DNA of 64,000 nt, from contig OX637332.1 of the NCBI GenBank assembly GCA_951799405.1, positions 19,225,001-19,289,000 on the forward strand, written 5' to 3'. The notes under the pieces were generated by a model. It saw only the letters and a program-made list of their open reading frames with translations. It searched no databases and was not told the DNA's origin. The stretch comes from Agapetus fuscipes. Taxonomy: Eukaryota > Arthropoda > Insecta > Trichoptera > Glossosomatidae. Below, in pieces: positions 44,645-56,636 of the stretch; the stretch's first letter is position 1, and the number at the start of each line of letters is the position of its first letter. The position numbers and the translations under genes were made by a program.

Positions 44645-44850
44645 ATACTCATTGACCCAGCCTCATTCCAGCAACTCAACTAATATAAGTGATTTCCCTG
44701 TTCCTGAGAGAACAGGTTCTTCTGTCTTGTAAAGGGCTGAGTAAACTTAACCGGTACTATGTTTTGCGCTTGAGGAAAAAAAAATAATGTGTGACACCCT
44801 TGGCGGAATCAAAACCGTAAACCTCTTCCTTAAAAGCCAAAAGCATTAAA
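44645..44850 (-). repeat. S2 SINE, decayed
   Basis: Keeps GGGCTGAGTAAACTTAACCG and GTGTGACACCCTTGGCGG. The head is damaged. Confidence 0.55.
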
Positions 44851-45547
44851 TATGCACTCTCGTTTGTCTGTTCTGTCTTTACATGAGCTGAAAGTGAACA
44901 TTAAATGAAAAGATTTCTTTGAAACTGTACCTGGGGTTGAATTATGTAATTAAAATAACCTACGTATTCACCGTTTTCCAAATAAAGACTGCATTTAAGA
45001 AATGAAAACAAAAACGCTTAGCGTGAATAAAAGGCTGAAAATTAAAAGCCTGCAAATTTCAAGCCATCTCTGGAGACTATTGAAACAATGCTATGAAGGC
45101 CCTTTGGGAAGATGCAAAAAACAAAGATAGAAAAAAATGGATTAACGAAAAGTAATCATCAAAGTCGGATAAGAAAGAAATAAAATCGAGAAAGAAATAT
45201 GAAATAAATAAGAAAAAGAACAAAGTGGTCTACTATCGTACTTTAGGAAAGATTAAGGTGTTTTATCTTCCTCTGTAGATGGTAAGAGCTTATTGCAGTC
45301 GTGAAGACTTGGTAAACATAAGTCGGTCTTTTAAAAGCTATAAAATCGTGCTACAGGGTGATAGATTTCACAAAATTTTAACCGTTCTTTGTAGAAAGTT
45401 AGAACGTATATTTTGAAAATCCATTGTTAACTGTCATGAAAAGGTAAACGATTATTCTACCCCAAAAGTTTCAAATTATTAAAATATCTATTTTTAAGCT
45501 CTATTGAGACTGGAATCATAAATTTTTGATCCACACCCCAACGAGCT

Positions 45548-45770
45548 ACAGACCTAACGAGTGTCGGCTACTTCTTACCATTTGACGATAGAAAGCAATA
45601 AAACATGGCAGTTCACAAATAACTGATCGCTGTACCAAACAATGTGTATAAAATGATACATACACAATTACACGTAGCGATCACTGATTACGCGACGCCA
45701 TGTTTTAGTGCTTGCTATCTTCAAATAGATATGGTAAGATCTATCGACACTCGTTAAGTCTACAGGTCCT
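45548..45770. mobile_element. MITE with long terminal inverted repeats
   Basis: GACCTAACGAGTGTCGG on the left pairs with CGACACTCGTTAAGTC on the right, and the inverted match continues inwards through ACCAT/ATGGT and AAACATGGC/GCCATGTTT for about 70 bp. There is no ORF. Target duplication not resolved. Confidence 0.6.
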
Positions 45771-48666
45771 AGTGGATCTTGTATAGTTGGGAAACTCTTC
45801 ATTTCCTTTATCCATAAAATATTTTAAATATATAAAGATATTTATATTGAAAGACAAAAATGCGATTGCGTATCGATTTTCAGCTTTAAATAAAATTTGT
45901 CTATCACATCGAAAACGTCTATCACACCCCATAAGACGCCTATCGCTGAAAGTGCGTCTGGGAATAAACATCCTGTAAAATGTGGCTAATCTGCAATAAT
46001 AATATTTTTTTATTATTTATTTTATACAGTTCTTCTTAAAATTTCTCTCGTAATTGATTTATATTGTAACAATCATATGAAGTAGGTATTGTCTAAAGTA
46101 ATTATTCTACAAATGTATTGAATAAAAACGTCATCTAGAAACACACATTCTTTTAAAAAACGCTTCTAATTCATTTAAAATCTGACTATCATGTTAAAAC
46201 ATTTTTTGTAGCCTTTGCGCTATACCTAAACCAATTCAAATAAAACGAAAACGGATTTTATGAAAAACTCTCTTGTTATTTTTTTATCAAAGAAAGCTTA
46301 AATGCGTAACTATATCATTCTAGGTGCATTAATTCTATTTACTATATCATTTTACCTCATTCAATTTTGTTATAGATGTGTGATCAGTTTGCACCAACAA
46401 AACTATAAAACTTAAAGTATAAACTCAACCAAAAAAGTATAGAGACAAAAACGCTCATCAGAAACGTTATAGCTTACATATAATTTTCAGTTAAACGCTT
46501 TGGTTTAGTTTAAACGAAATGTTGTGTACTTGGAATACAGCCTTGCTTTACACAGGTATGTACGATGGCTGTCTAGGCGGTATCGCCAGCGGATATGTTC
46601 CACGGGCGCTATATCGCAGCCACCATGTCGAGTCCTTCCGATGTCCGACACTACTTCACAGTTGCCATGTACACGGCTGAATGAAACCAGTAAAATAGCA
46701 TGGCTATTTATTCTTCGGTGTTCGAACACAAGTAAGATAATGATACTCTGTAATCTATATAGGTATTGCTTCTTCAAAAGTCAATAAAAATAATAAACTT
46801 GTATTCCAGCTGAGTCACGCGGGGCGCAATGCGTGATATTGAATATACTTACATTTGTTATTACTTTACTTGGGGTCCTCTTTAAATTAAACTGCAATTA
46901 TTTATTTAGAGAGAATTTATTACATTTATATACGTGCATACGGACGTTTCTCGACTTTTCTTGATTTCTCGAACAAAGTGGATGATTCCGATACCACAGC
47001 GTTGTTCCACCAGCGTGATAAGGATCACGTATGAACTAATATTACCATACTCTCGTTACAATATTTAAAAAATATGAAGAACATACAAGGGATCAAACAC
47101 GGAAAAGGTACATACTTAACAAGCATAACATAAGTCGGAAACTTAAAAATTACAACACAAGAGTTCCACAGCTTGGACTCCGATTTGTTGGCCACCAGTC
47201 TCGCCACGATGCCGTTCCTGCTGGACTCTATCCTATCTCGGAAACTATCAGCCAATCGGTTTTGCAGCAGTCTGTCCCAGTGTTGTAACTGAACCTTGGC
47301 AAACATGCTACTTGCCCAAGATTTGACTTTTTTTAAAGAGATTTATATGAGGAATATATGCAGGAGTTGTTTACGTACGCCACAAAAACTTTTGACTTAA
47401 TTGACTTGATAAAACGTTGGTCTTTTTGATCTAATTTTGAAAATGATGTTTTTATTTTTATTATTTTTCATATTTAATAGCAATTACCTATAAACAAGTT
47501 TTTGGAAGAACTGATTCTATACATATACAGAAATAATCTAAACAAAATAAATGGTAGAAAATTTTAAGAGGGAGAAGAAATAATAGTAATCGTAATGATT
47601 TAGGAACAAACCAGAGCTTAAAATAATCTAAACTAATACGGAGCTCAGCTGGAAATGAGCGCCTTTCAGTAATTATTAATAACTCCGCCGTCCAGGCGGG
47701 TGTCCTTGCCACGTCCATACGAGAGGGAGCGAAAAGTTATGCTTGTCATATATTTTGGTATTACGCCATAATGCGATCCCGTGAGGCCTCAGCGCTTTTT
47801 TTATCTGCTTCGAATCATTTTTTCACTTTGCGACCCCTAATGCAAAAAGGTTCCCATTTGCACTGCGTTATGGCAGGGTAAGTACCTAATATCAACCTTC
47901 ATAAATGTTGATCTTATGTCAAATGATAGTATGTTATAGAAGTTTGATGGATAAATTTTGGAAAATGATTTGAAGTCGGAAAATAGGGTCACTCGGGTGA
48001 AAATCATCATCGTCATCATCAGCAGCCATTTGCTTTTGAACGTTGGCCTCCTGAATCTGCTTTTTCGTATGTTGATTGTAGGGCATTCGTATTCATGTCA
48101 AACCTGTGGTCTCTTTGGCGTGCCCGTTTATAGTCAAAGCCACTAGTAACACGACTCGCATTTTAGCGCTACCACTTTTCTAATGATGTTCGATACTGTT
48201 GTTCTTGCCCTAATATGGATATTCGCTTTGTCCATATGATTTTTCTCCAACGTTCCCCTTTCAATCATTATTTATTCTCAACTTGAAAAAGTTAAGTTAC
48301 AAAGATTCATGAATAAACATTCACTCACCATACTTTACATATTGTACATATCCAAGAAAATGTCTCGTGATTTTATTCAATTAATGTATCCAACACCATA
48401 AAAAAATCACATTCATTTCTAAAACTGGCTTTATGTTTCAGTCATCAACTATATTTGACAAATAGTAATAAATGTCTCAACAGAGAATGGACAGCACTTT
48501 TATAAGTCTTCATCACAAGACAACTAAAAATACTGAATTCTTTCATACCCTAGTTTTCCAATATATATTTTTGTATTCAAAGATACTCCCAAGGCAAGGC
48601 ATTTTTTTGTATTCAAAGATCTAAAGGCAAGGCATATTTCGAAATCATTATTTAAATGTGTAACAA

Positions 48667-49413
48667 TTATAAAATTATTTTTTTCTTTACTTTAGGGTGC
48701 GTTATCCCTTTGCAACCCCTTAGAGACGCCCCCATCAAGGAGATGAAAGGTTTAGCGGAAAACGTTTTCCTTACACCTTTTACGGCGGCAGTGAAGAATT
48801 TAATTCGAAAAATGTAATCGAGCTCTTTTGTGAAAGATAAAACAAGGGACGAACTCATTTGGGTGTGTATTGAGATTAGAAGTGCGTTAGGCGGCATAAA
48901 GAGGGCGCTTAAAACAACCGTCAAGATAAAAGGACGAACGGTCGGCGGGAGTGATGTAACTTCTAAACGATAGCAAAGGACGTCTTTTTTCGTCTTAATG
49001 GGCGTAATGCTTTGAAATTTTAATATGATTTCTTTTGACGCTACAGGCAATTTTTTCTCTAGTTGACTGCAATGTACTGTATACCTGGATCTGAAAGTGA
49101 TAATGATAAAAATTGTCTGCCGTAATATTACGAAAATTGAAAAAAGGATTAAGCGTTGATTGTATTTATAAAAACTCGTAATAAGGTTATTCATATTGTA
49201 TTCTTCAGGCGCGTGCATTTGGTATAAGCAAATACAATCCAGAATAAATATTTTCTCCCATGCCTTCAAAATAACTAATTTAAAATACTGAAATGCTAGC
49301 GATGGCTCCAATCTGTATCGGATGCACGCCCCTGGTATTCTAAGGTGACTTAAATGATACAATAGTGCAATTTCTTTAAAAAAATGAACTTCTTTTACTC
49401 GAATGAGCTTCAT
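48667..49413 (-). other. Unexplained 249-codon ORF
   Basis: An uninterrupted frame from the ATG at 49413 to a stop at 48667, in the Dscam sense direction. The length is well above what an AT-rich background should give by chance. The predicted protein is rich in Leu, Ile, Phe and Lys, with a hydrophobic stretch near LILFSIFVILRQTIFIIITF. I see no domain I recognise, no transposon motif and no clear splice sites. It could be a decayed element ORF or a chance frame. Confidence 0.3.
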
Positions 49414-50077
49414 CACCACTACTTCAAAAAATGAGTCACATCTGTTTGTGTCAGAAAATCAAAAAGAAGTGCAGAGCTTACTCAAATTATATTTGAGATT
49501 TAAATTTTCTCTTTAGAGTACAAACCACGTACAAACGTAGGATAGGCAAGCGGAAACTTACGCGTGTTTTCATGGATAAAGTATATTATCATATGTATGT
49601 ATCTGAATAAATATGTAGATTAGACCACATGATTGTACAAAAGGATGTTCATGTTTAATTTTCTACAAGAAACTGGCTAAAAATGTAAAAGTTTGTTTTT
49701 TTCTGTAAAAATTCAATCACCTGATATCCACTAAAAAAACAAATAATTCAATTTTAATATAACGTTTAATGAAAAACACATTTTTTCAAAATTCAATATC
49801 AGCAGAGAAAATAACTGAATTCCAACAGGCTCCAAAGTATAAGTAAAACATCCTGGCTGAATAACTTGAAGGATTGACTTTGCCATTAATTGTAAAGTTT
49901 CTGATTTTAACTTAAGATTAGTTGTTAATTTTTTCTTTAAACACAAAGTCCTCTATAGTTATAACACCGTTTTATTTTCACTCTTTTTCATTATCTAAAT
50001 GACATTACTAACGTTTTTAATCCTTAGATGATAATGAAGTACACCGAAAGAGAAAGATAATTAATGATATTTTTTAG

Positions 50078-50240
50078 TGTTGATCTGTTAACACAGTGAA
50101 AGTCTATTTTTATAAATATTTAAAAATATAAATGGTCAATTAATTAAAAATTAATTTAATTTTATTTTTTAAAGATGAATAATGAATTTTCACTGTGTTA
50201 CTAAAGAAATTATAAAAAATATAATATAATATTAGTGTTA
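50078..50240. repeat. Fold-back repeat family P, partial
   Basis: TTTTTTAGTGTTGATCTGTTAACACAGTG (split match) and TTTATAAATATTTAAAAATA are shared with 52243-52310. An inverted TTTTCACTGTGTTA lies at about 50184. Confidence 0.55.
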
Positions 50241-51817
50241 TCACATTTTAATTCAAGGATAACAGTCAAACGCAAATTTATCAAATTTACTTAGTGCAAT
50301 AGGAATTGAAAAGACAACATTAAAAGAAAAAAAAAAATATTAATTCTGATAATTTTTTTTTTTTAGATTATGATTTTTTAACTTGAAATTTCCATTTCTG
50401 TGAAGCCAAATCTTTCAATGGACAGTTTCATCTTGTGAAAGACATTCATTTCAACATTAAGGCACTTCAGTCCCTTTGTATCAATCAATGGCACTGAAAA
50501 CTACTTATTGCCGATTTTTTGTGAGCCATTCTTGGCAGGTTCAAAAGCTGCTACCTATATTACACGCAGTGAAGGGCCATGCGGTGTGTTTGACTTATTC
50601 AGAAAGCCTTTCGTTTGAGTTAGGTCTTAAGAGCGTCCTTTTTTCCTCCCGTAAAGCTGAAACGGACCGAGCAAATATTGTAACAGATTATAAACTAAAA
50701 AACGATTCCTTTTAATACAGAAAGTTGTATCTCTGGAGCAAATATTATGAAGGTACTTCTAAAGCGAGTTTTTTTTCTATTCCTTTTCAAGTGTGTATGA
50801 TTTTTTTTATGTAGTCGTGTTTGTATGAATGCTAGTACTTACAAGTATGTTGTGTATAAATAAATCTTGTTAGATTGTAGGCTCTATACAGATAAGTAAA
50901 CTCAATCAGAAAATAGCTTCCATCTCTTTAAAAAACTTTGAGTATTTGGAAAATTAGGAAATCAAGCTTTTTCTTTAAAAAAACAAAGTTCATTATTTAA
51001 ATGCTTCTATAAACGCTCTAACTTACCTTTATTTAAACGTCAGTCACCACGTACTCAAGTAATATTGTATTTTATTTCTAAACTACTGTAATAATATGTC
51101 TATTAATATTAATATGCAACAAATATCCGTAGGCTGATGTTAATTTGAATAATAATAAAAAAGAGTAGGCGTTCGTTTGTTGTTTTGTAAATTAAGCATT
51201 TAGATAAGACAAAAAACAGGCATGAATGGTTGATAATGGTTTCAATTTATTAAAAAAAAAGTTTTCATTTTAATGTAATTATTCATTAAATAGTACTGTT
51301 TAAAGAAATCGTCTGTTTCGTTAAATTTTCTTTGTAAAAAACGATAGTGAGTTCATAATAGATTGACTAACTATGAAATAAAAATATTAATTGCATCAAA
51401 ATATAAAAAAATGTTATTTTGTTGTCATTTATTGATATTTTCTTTAATGATAATGCTCTAGTAAAATTAACTATGTAGTTTTAAAAAATATATAAACTAG
51501 AAAACCGTGCTTTATTTGCCACACAAAAACTGGTCGGGATGTTTAATTGCATTGAAATTTATTGATAAATATTACACTATAAATCAGCATGCAAAACAAA
51601 AGAGGGAAATTGAATTAAAATTACTATCATAATAGTAAGTAGAAAATTATGTACGAATTTCCTAATAATTTTTGACAACAGTTAAACACCAAATGTGGAG
51701 CGTTCGATATTGCATCAATTCCAAAGAGAAATGAAAAATTTCAATTAATCTGATTAAAATATTTATGAAACCATAATAATAAACTATTTAAACAATAGAT
51801 AACATTTATGTACTCAC

Positions 51818-51979
51818 CGCCTTGACGAGTTGGATAGACGTAAGTAGCTGGTTCCTGGATCCAAGAGATGACTCGAACAAATTCCTTGACGAAATCCGGG
51901 ATCTTGCATCGTAGTATGGCCGTGCAACCTTGCGGAGCGCTTATAGATTCCACTTCCACTGTGTAAGGCTGAGACACCA
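51818..51979 (-). CDS. Dscam2: Dscam2-like exon: first half of Ig2
   Basis: 162-bp exon for the N-terminal half of Ig2, the most upstream exon visible. It reads VSQPYTVEVESISAPQG, then CTAILRC with the first Ig2 disulphide Cys, and ends VRVISWIQEPATYVYP, the C-strand Trp and following loop. The acceptor has a long pyrimidine tract (TTTTCTTTTCAG). The donor is GTGAGT. Entry and exit are phase 1, matching the exon at 23048-23194. In Dscam1 this position is the exon 4 cluster of alternative cassettes. Only one version is present here in a 28.6-kb downstream and more than 12-kb upstream search space. The next upstream exon (Ig1) is not in the window. Confidence 0.92.
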
Positions 51980-52242
51980 CTGAAAAGAAAAAAAAAATTA
52001 ATGAATTCATATTTTGGATTCGTTTTTTATCATTTTCAATGCAAAGGTCGGTTTTGGATATGCGACTGATTCCAAGGCTTGAAATGAGTAAGTACAAGAT
52101 TATTTTATGTAGTAAAGATCGAAGCAGATGGGGCTTTTACAGGCTGCAAACCTCTTAAAAATCCACCGTGGAATAAATAGTATGGCATCCACCTTTCAGT
52201 GACAAGCTTCTAGAACAATAAGACTTTGTTCTAAAATATTTT

Positions 52243-52606
52243 TTAGTGTTGATCTGTTAACACAGTGAAAGTCCATTTTTATAAATATTTAAAAATATAA
52301 ATGGTTAAACATTGTTTTAATTCACTTTATTTTATTTGTTTATGCTCGAATATTTTCGCCTAATGAGGCATCTTCAAGAGCAGAATGGTTACAAATATAT
52401 TTTTATAAAATAATTTTCAAAAACCTTTTTTTTAGAAAAAAAAAAAAAATTTTTTTTAAAAGGTTTTTGAAAATTATTTTATAAAAATATATTTGTAACC
52501 ATTCTGCTCTTGAAGATGCCTCATTAGGCGAAAATATTCGAGCATAAACAAATAAAATAAAGTAAATTAAAACAATGTTTAACCATTTATATTTTTAAAT
52601 ATTTAT
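52243..52606. mobile_element. Fold-back element, Penelope-like terminus candidate
   Basis: Two arms of about 160 bp (roughly 52278-52440 and 52445-52606) are almost perfect inverted copies around an A/T centre. Each arm holds TTGAAGATGCCTCATTAGGCGAAAA (split: TTGAAGA, stem GCCT-AGGC, GAAA). This arrangement resembles the core of hammerhead ribozymes found in Penelope-like element terminal repeats. Related single arms lie at 53325-53400 and 63585-63730. No RT is present. Confidence 0.6.
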
Positions 52607-53014
52607 AGACTTTGTTCTTATTAATGAGGAATAAGAAATGATAAAACTCAACCAACATTGCTGTAGGAGTAATTCCATAATCGAGGAAAGAAGAAAATAA
52701 ATGCAACACAAAGCAGAAAAGTGTGGTACATCCTCCGTAAGCCTTAAGAGAACATCAACCACAGCAGCTGCCTGCTCTCCCAGACTTTCGTTGATTGGAA
52801 AACCTTTTATTTTAGTGCATTAGATGTATGCAGCGTAGCAAAGTGAGACAGAACGTCAATGGAGAAAAGAAAATATGGTACCTATGTCTATTAACACCGC
52901 TATGAGAACATTTTAAATTACTATTGTATTATACACACTCCTCACTATCAATCTAACATTACAAAATCAATAAACAATTCCTTCATATGTTTTTTAGGGT
53001 TTGTTGGTTAACAC

Positions 53015-53264
53015 TAATCTAATCTATGTTGCAAAGATATGTAACATTGAGGATTCATATTATATGCTTTTTCACAAGCAAACACGTATAAGTTCGCGCT
53101 TGTACATGCCGCATGTGAACCTACAACATAAAAACCCAAATCTCAAATGAACACACACCCTACAACTCTTGCTGACCTTCTCTAAAACAGGGGTGACATT
53201 GGCAAAGTGAACCATTTTCTACAGAATGAATGGTCAGCCACATACCAACCTATAAGTGAAAGAA
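53015..53264 (-). repeat. Repeat A, CACAAGCAAACACG subfamily, full length
   Basis: From CTAATCTATGTTGCAAAG to CATACCAACCTATAAG; close to the copy at 23421. Confidence 0.88.
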
Positions 53265-54084
53265 CAGTGAAAGTATCTTGCAAATAAATAATAAATTGTA
53301 TAATAAACTATATTTTGTACAAAAACATAGTTTTAATTCACTTTTTTTCAATTGGCTTGAAAGTTTTCGCCTAAAGGGCAGTGATTATTTCTTTAATCTT
53401 TTTTAATTTTCTTTATTTCAATTTTATGAATAAAAATACAAATATTTATAATACCAAAGAATAGGTTGGTTACGCTGCCGAAAAATTTGTTTATTATTGA
53501 AAGTTGAGAAAGTAAGTAGGAAAATGAGAAAAAATATTATTATTTATTTTTGGAAACACATTTTAACTTCACGTTTTGTATCGATAGAAAAAATATTTCA
53601 ATTCAGACATGATATAATTTATTTTTAGAATACAGTAAATACCAATTGATTGATGTTTCAGGTGAGCTTTGTGGGTATTTTTAAAAAGTCGTTATGAAAA
53701 CGGCTTATTATTTGTGATGTGAAAAAAATACTCATGGTGACTTTCTTCTAAAATCTAATGGATACACGTGGGATGCAACAAAATAAAATTAATTTTAAAA
53801 ATAAGAGAAAACGCTACGTACTGGAGAGTCCCTAAACATTTTTTTTTTCAAATTTGTAAAAACAAGTATTATAGTCCAGTAAAAAATGAGGATGTTAACA
53901 CTCTCCTTCAAAGTTCTTTTTTTATTATCTTAATATGTAAGTTTGGGAAACAGTTTTTCCTGCTCTTGTGACTTCACTCAAATAAGATATTTAAAATGGA
54001 GACCCCTTCAACCCCTTCTCTGAATCTAGTTTAACTTGGTTGGAAAGTGTCTTTAAATATTTTTGACAAAGAAAAATTGGAAAA

Positions 54085-54300
54085 TATACTTTAAAAATAA
54101 AATTGTTTTCTTTAAACGTAGTTTAATTTTAACAACAATATTTTATATCTCGAGCACTTTCGACCATCAATGTTCAGGTCATTATCAAGAGTATTGAATC
54201 TGAATATTGACCTGAATATTGATGGTCGAAAGTGCTCGAGATATAAAATATTGTTGTGAAAATTAAACTACGTTTAAGAAATAACAATTTTATTTTAAAT
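54085..54300. mobile_element. Second fold-back family with CGAAAGTGCTCGAG
   Basis: AACGTAGTTTAATTTTAACA on the left pairs with its complement on the right, and TATCTCGAGCACTTTCGACC pairs with GGTCGAAAGTGCTCGAGATA. Arms are about 85-90 bp around a short loop. The GACCTGAA...GGTCGAAAG layout resembles the 52243 family but lacks a complete CUGANGA core. Confidence 0.6.
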
Positions 54301-55544
54301 AAAATGAATTTTCACTGTGTGAATACACAAACCCTACAAAATCTAATGGAAAATATACTGTTATAAACGTATAAGTTCGTGTGGACCTGAGCCTAGGCAC
54401 ATGGTTTTGTATGTGAGGTCTCTGCTATAGTGTCGAACAATCCTAGTGGAAGTATCTACCATTTTAGAAAACATGCAAGAATCGTCTCTGCCGCTATATG
54501 GATAAATACGAGCAAAGATTCTGTGGAACAGACAGAGTCACTTTGACCATTGTATAGCAAAGACCTGTAAGCAGAAAGTTAAGAGCGAAAAGTACATTGT
54601 AACCTACATATATTGTGAAAAATAAATCTTGTGAAATAAATTTCAATCGAAAGTTAATTAAAAAAACTCCTAGTCAAATCATAAAAATACATCAAAGTAC
54701 GGAAATACTTCTAAATGACTCAAAAAAACACAAATATAAGATTTGTATGGAAAAACGAGTTTCCGTATTTCGTGATAATATACAAGATATATAAACAGGA
54801 TATCACTGAGTGTCGATAAATGATAGGATATTAAAAGATGTGTGTATCTGATAATCAAAAGAGTTATTTTGTTTCTACTAACAATATATTAGAAAAAATA
54901 AAACAAAAACAAAAAATGATAGGATACTGAGTATACCAATGAAGTCATATAGAATCAAAGGCAGGAATCTAGGTTTTTTTCGAGAACTCGTCCAATATTC
55001 AGAGTTTATGAGAAATTTATGTCTTATGTTTCCATGTAATGTAATCGTTATCGAAAAAAAACTAGATTGCCGTGTATGATTCTATGGGGCTCAATTATTC
55101 GTTTCGTATACGACCATTAACTTTCGTATCAAAACGACCCCTTTATTTTATACTATGAGCTGTATTTTGGCTGTAAAAATAGTCGCTCTAGTATAAATAA
55201 CAAGTCGATAAGAACCATAAATAATGAGTTTTAGTGTCACTTGTAGTATAACAAATAAAATAATATTCCCTGTTGTATTGCGGAAAGGATACTAACTATT
55301 TTTCGCCAACGATAAAATATACACAATGAAAATTTCCGTACTTATTGTAAAGAATATACGTCATCATTTTATCTGGTTAATTGGAAGGTATTGGTATCGA
55401 TTCTTATCAAACCCAAAAAATATAATATAATTTTTAAAAATGCTCTTCTCTGGGTTGAAAAATTCATCTGCTTTTAAAAAAAAAAGGTCACCACAGGTCT
55501 GTCTGTAGGGAGATCTAAAATTAATAGAGGATTGACGCTTTTTA

Positions 55545-55600
55545 AAGCGACGACCAAGCTTCACTTAGGGTCCTCGAGGTGTGATTCTCAGAACAACAGT
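55545..55600 (+). repeat. S1 SINE 3' fragment
   Basis: GCGACGACCAAGCTTC and CTCGAGGTGTGATTCTCA match the S1 3' region. Confidence 0.5.
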
Positions 55601-56000
55601 GATAACAAATAAATGATGCGAATATTATTATTATTTCCGAATTTATTTAAAATAAATCATTCAATAACATCTGTAGAATACCAAACATTTTACTTTGTTA
55701 AAAATCATAGTAACATTCACTACAAGGATCTCATCAATACGAAGATGAAATCGTAATTATCTTCGAGGCATTTATCTTGATTTTTTGGAAAGTAAAATAC
55801 CACCAATACCGCGGGCGAGCTGCAATACGAATTCCTTTCAGACTTGTGAGGCATTTGGTGAAATAATTATTGAATGGAACCATCTAGGATGCTTGAGGTT
55901 ACAACTGGAGATGTCTTAACTATCCAGTTACTGTAATTAGTGGCGTCTGGATACGTTTTCTCTTTTTCTTTGAATGCTTTAAAGGATTATTTTCTCTTCA

Positions 56001-56196
56001 ACAAGCAGACACGTTCGCGCTTAAACCTGTTGCATGTGGACTAACAATATAAAACCCAATCTCAAATAAACATAAGCCCTGCAACTCTTGCCTAAGTCCA
56101 CATGCGGCATATTTAAGCGCGAATTTATACGTGCGTGCTTGTGGGAATGTATTAAATATGAATCTCAAATGTAATATATCTTCGCAACTTACATTA
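56001..56196. repeat. Two repeat A 3' pieces head to head
   Basis: A reverse fragment (56001-56092, ending CTCTTGCCT) meets a forward fragment (56093-56196, starting AAGTCCACATGCGGC). The forward one ends where the Helitron-like element begins. Confidence 0.75.
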
Positions 56197-56216
56197 TCTA
56201 TATCTATAAAGAAGGA

Positions 56217-56279
56217 TGTGTGTATGTATGTATGTATGTATGTATGTATGTATGTATGTATGTATGTATGTATGTATGT
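56217..56279 (+). repeat. GTAT microsatellite
   Basis: About 15 perfect tetranucleotide units of GTAT just inside the Helitron-like 5' end. Confidence 0.95.
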
Positions 56280-56477
56280 CCCCTATAGACTCATAAACCG
56301 CTCATCCGATTTTGACGAAATTTTCAGGAAACATGTAACATATTCTTAGAACGAATCCTGTGAAGTTTGATGGTGATCAAATAAACAGTGGTTCTCAATT
56401 CTCGATATTTCAGCAACGAGGTCGGTAAATTTTGAAACCACCCAATAGAAGAAGACCATTATATTCAACTACAATAC

Positions 56478-56620
56478 ATAATCTTAGTTGCAAATATACA
56501 TTTACATTAAAGATTCATATAAAATGCATGCTCACAAGTAGACACATGTAAGTTCACGCTTACAAATGCTGCATGTGTACCCACTCATAATTTAAAATCC
56601 AAATCTAAAATGAACAACCC
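56478..56620 (-). repeat. Repeat A, 3' part
   Basis: From AATCTTAGTTGCAAATATA to CTAAAATGAACAACCC. Confidence 0.75.
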
Positions 56621-56636
56621 AGTAACTTTTACTTTA

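Larger units (their letters stand above)
23195..51817 (-). other. 28.6-kb Dscam intron inside the Ig2 domain
   Basis: This intron occupies nearly half of the window and separates the two halves of Ig2. It carries most of the repeats listed here. I see nothing recognisable in 23670-24660, 24975-25750, 27710-29445, 31520-31800, 32320-32870, 32945-33325, 33920-34235, 35585-35965, 36775-36980, 37050-37670, 40375-41450, 41900-42770, 44855-45545, 45775-50075 and 50245-51815. Exceptions within these are a few ORF or GC-rich candidates discussed as findings. Confidence 0.85.

Noticed and set aside
20994..51817. Dscam1 alternative exon cluster
   Set aside because: Only one copy of each half-Ig exon is present and the introns hold transposons instead of cassettes.
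52278..52606. Assembly artefact creating the perfect palindrome
   Set aside because: A related single arm at 63.6 kb and small differences between arms suggest a real fold-back element, though long reads should confirm it.
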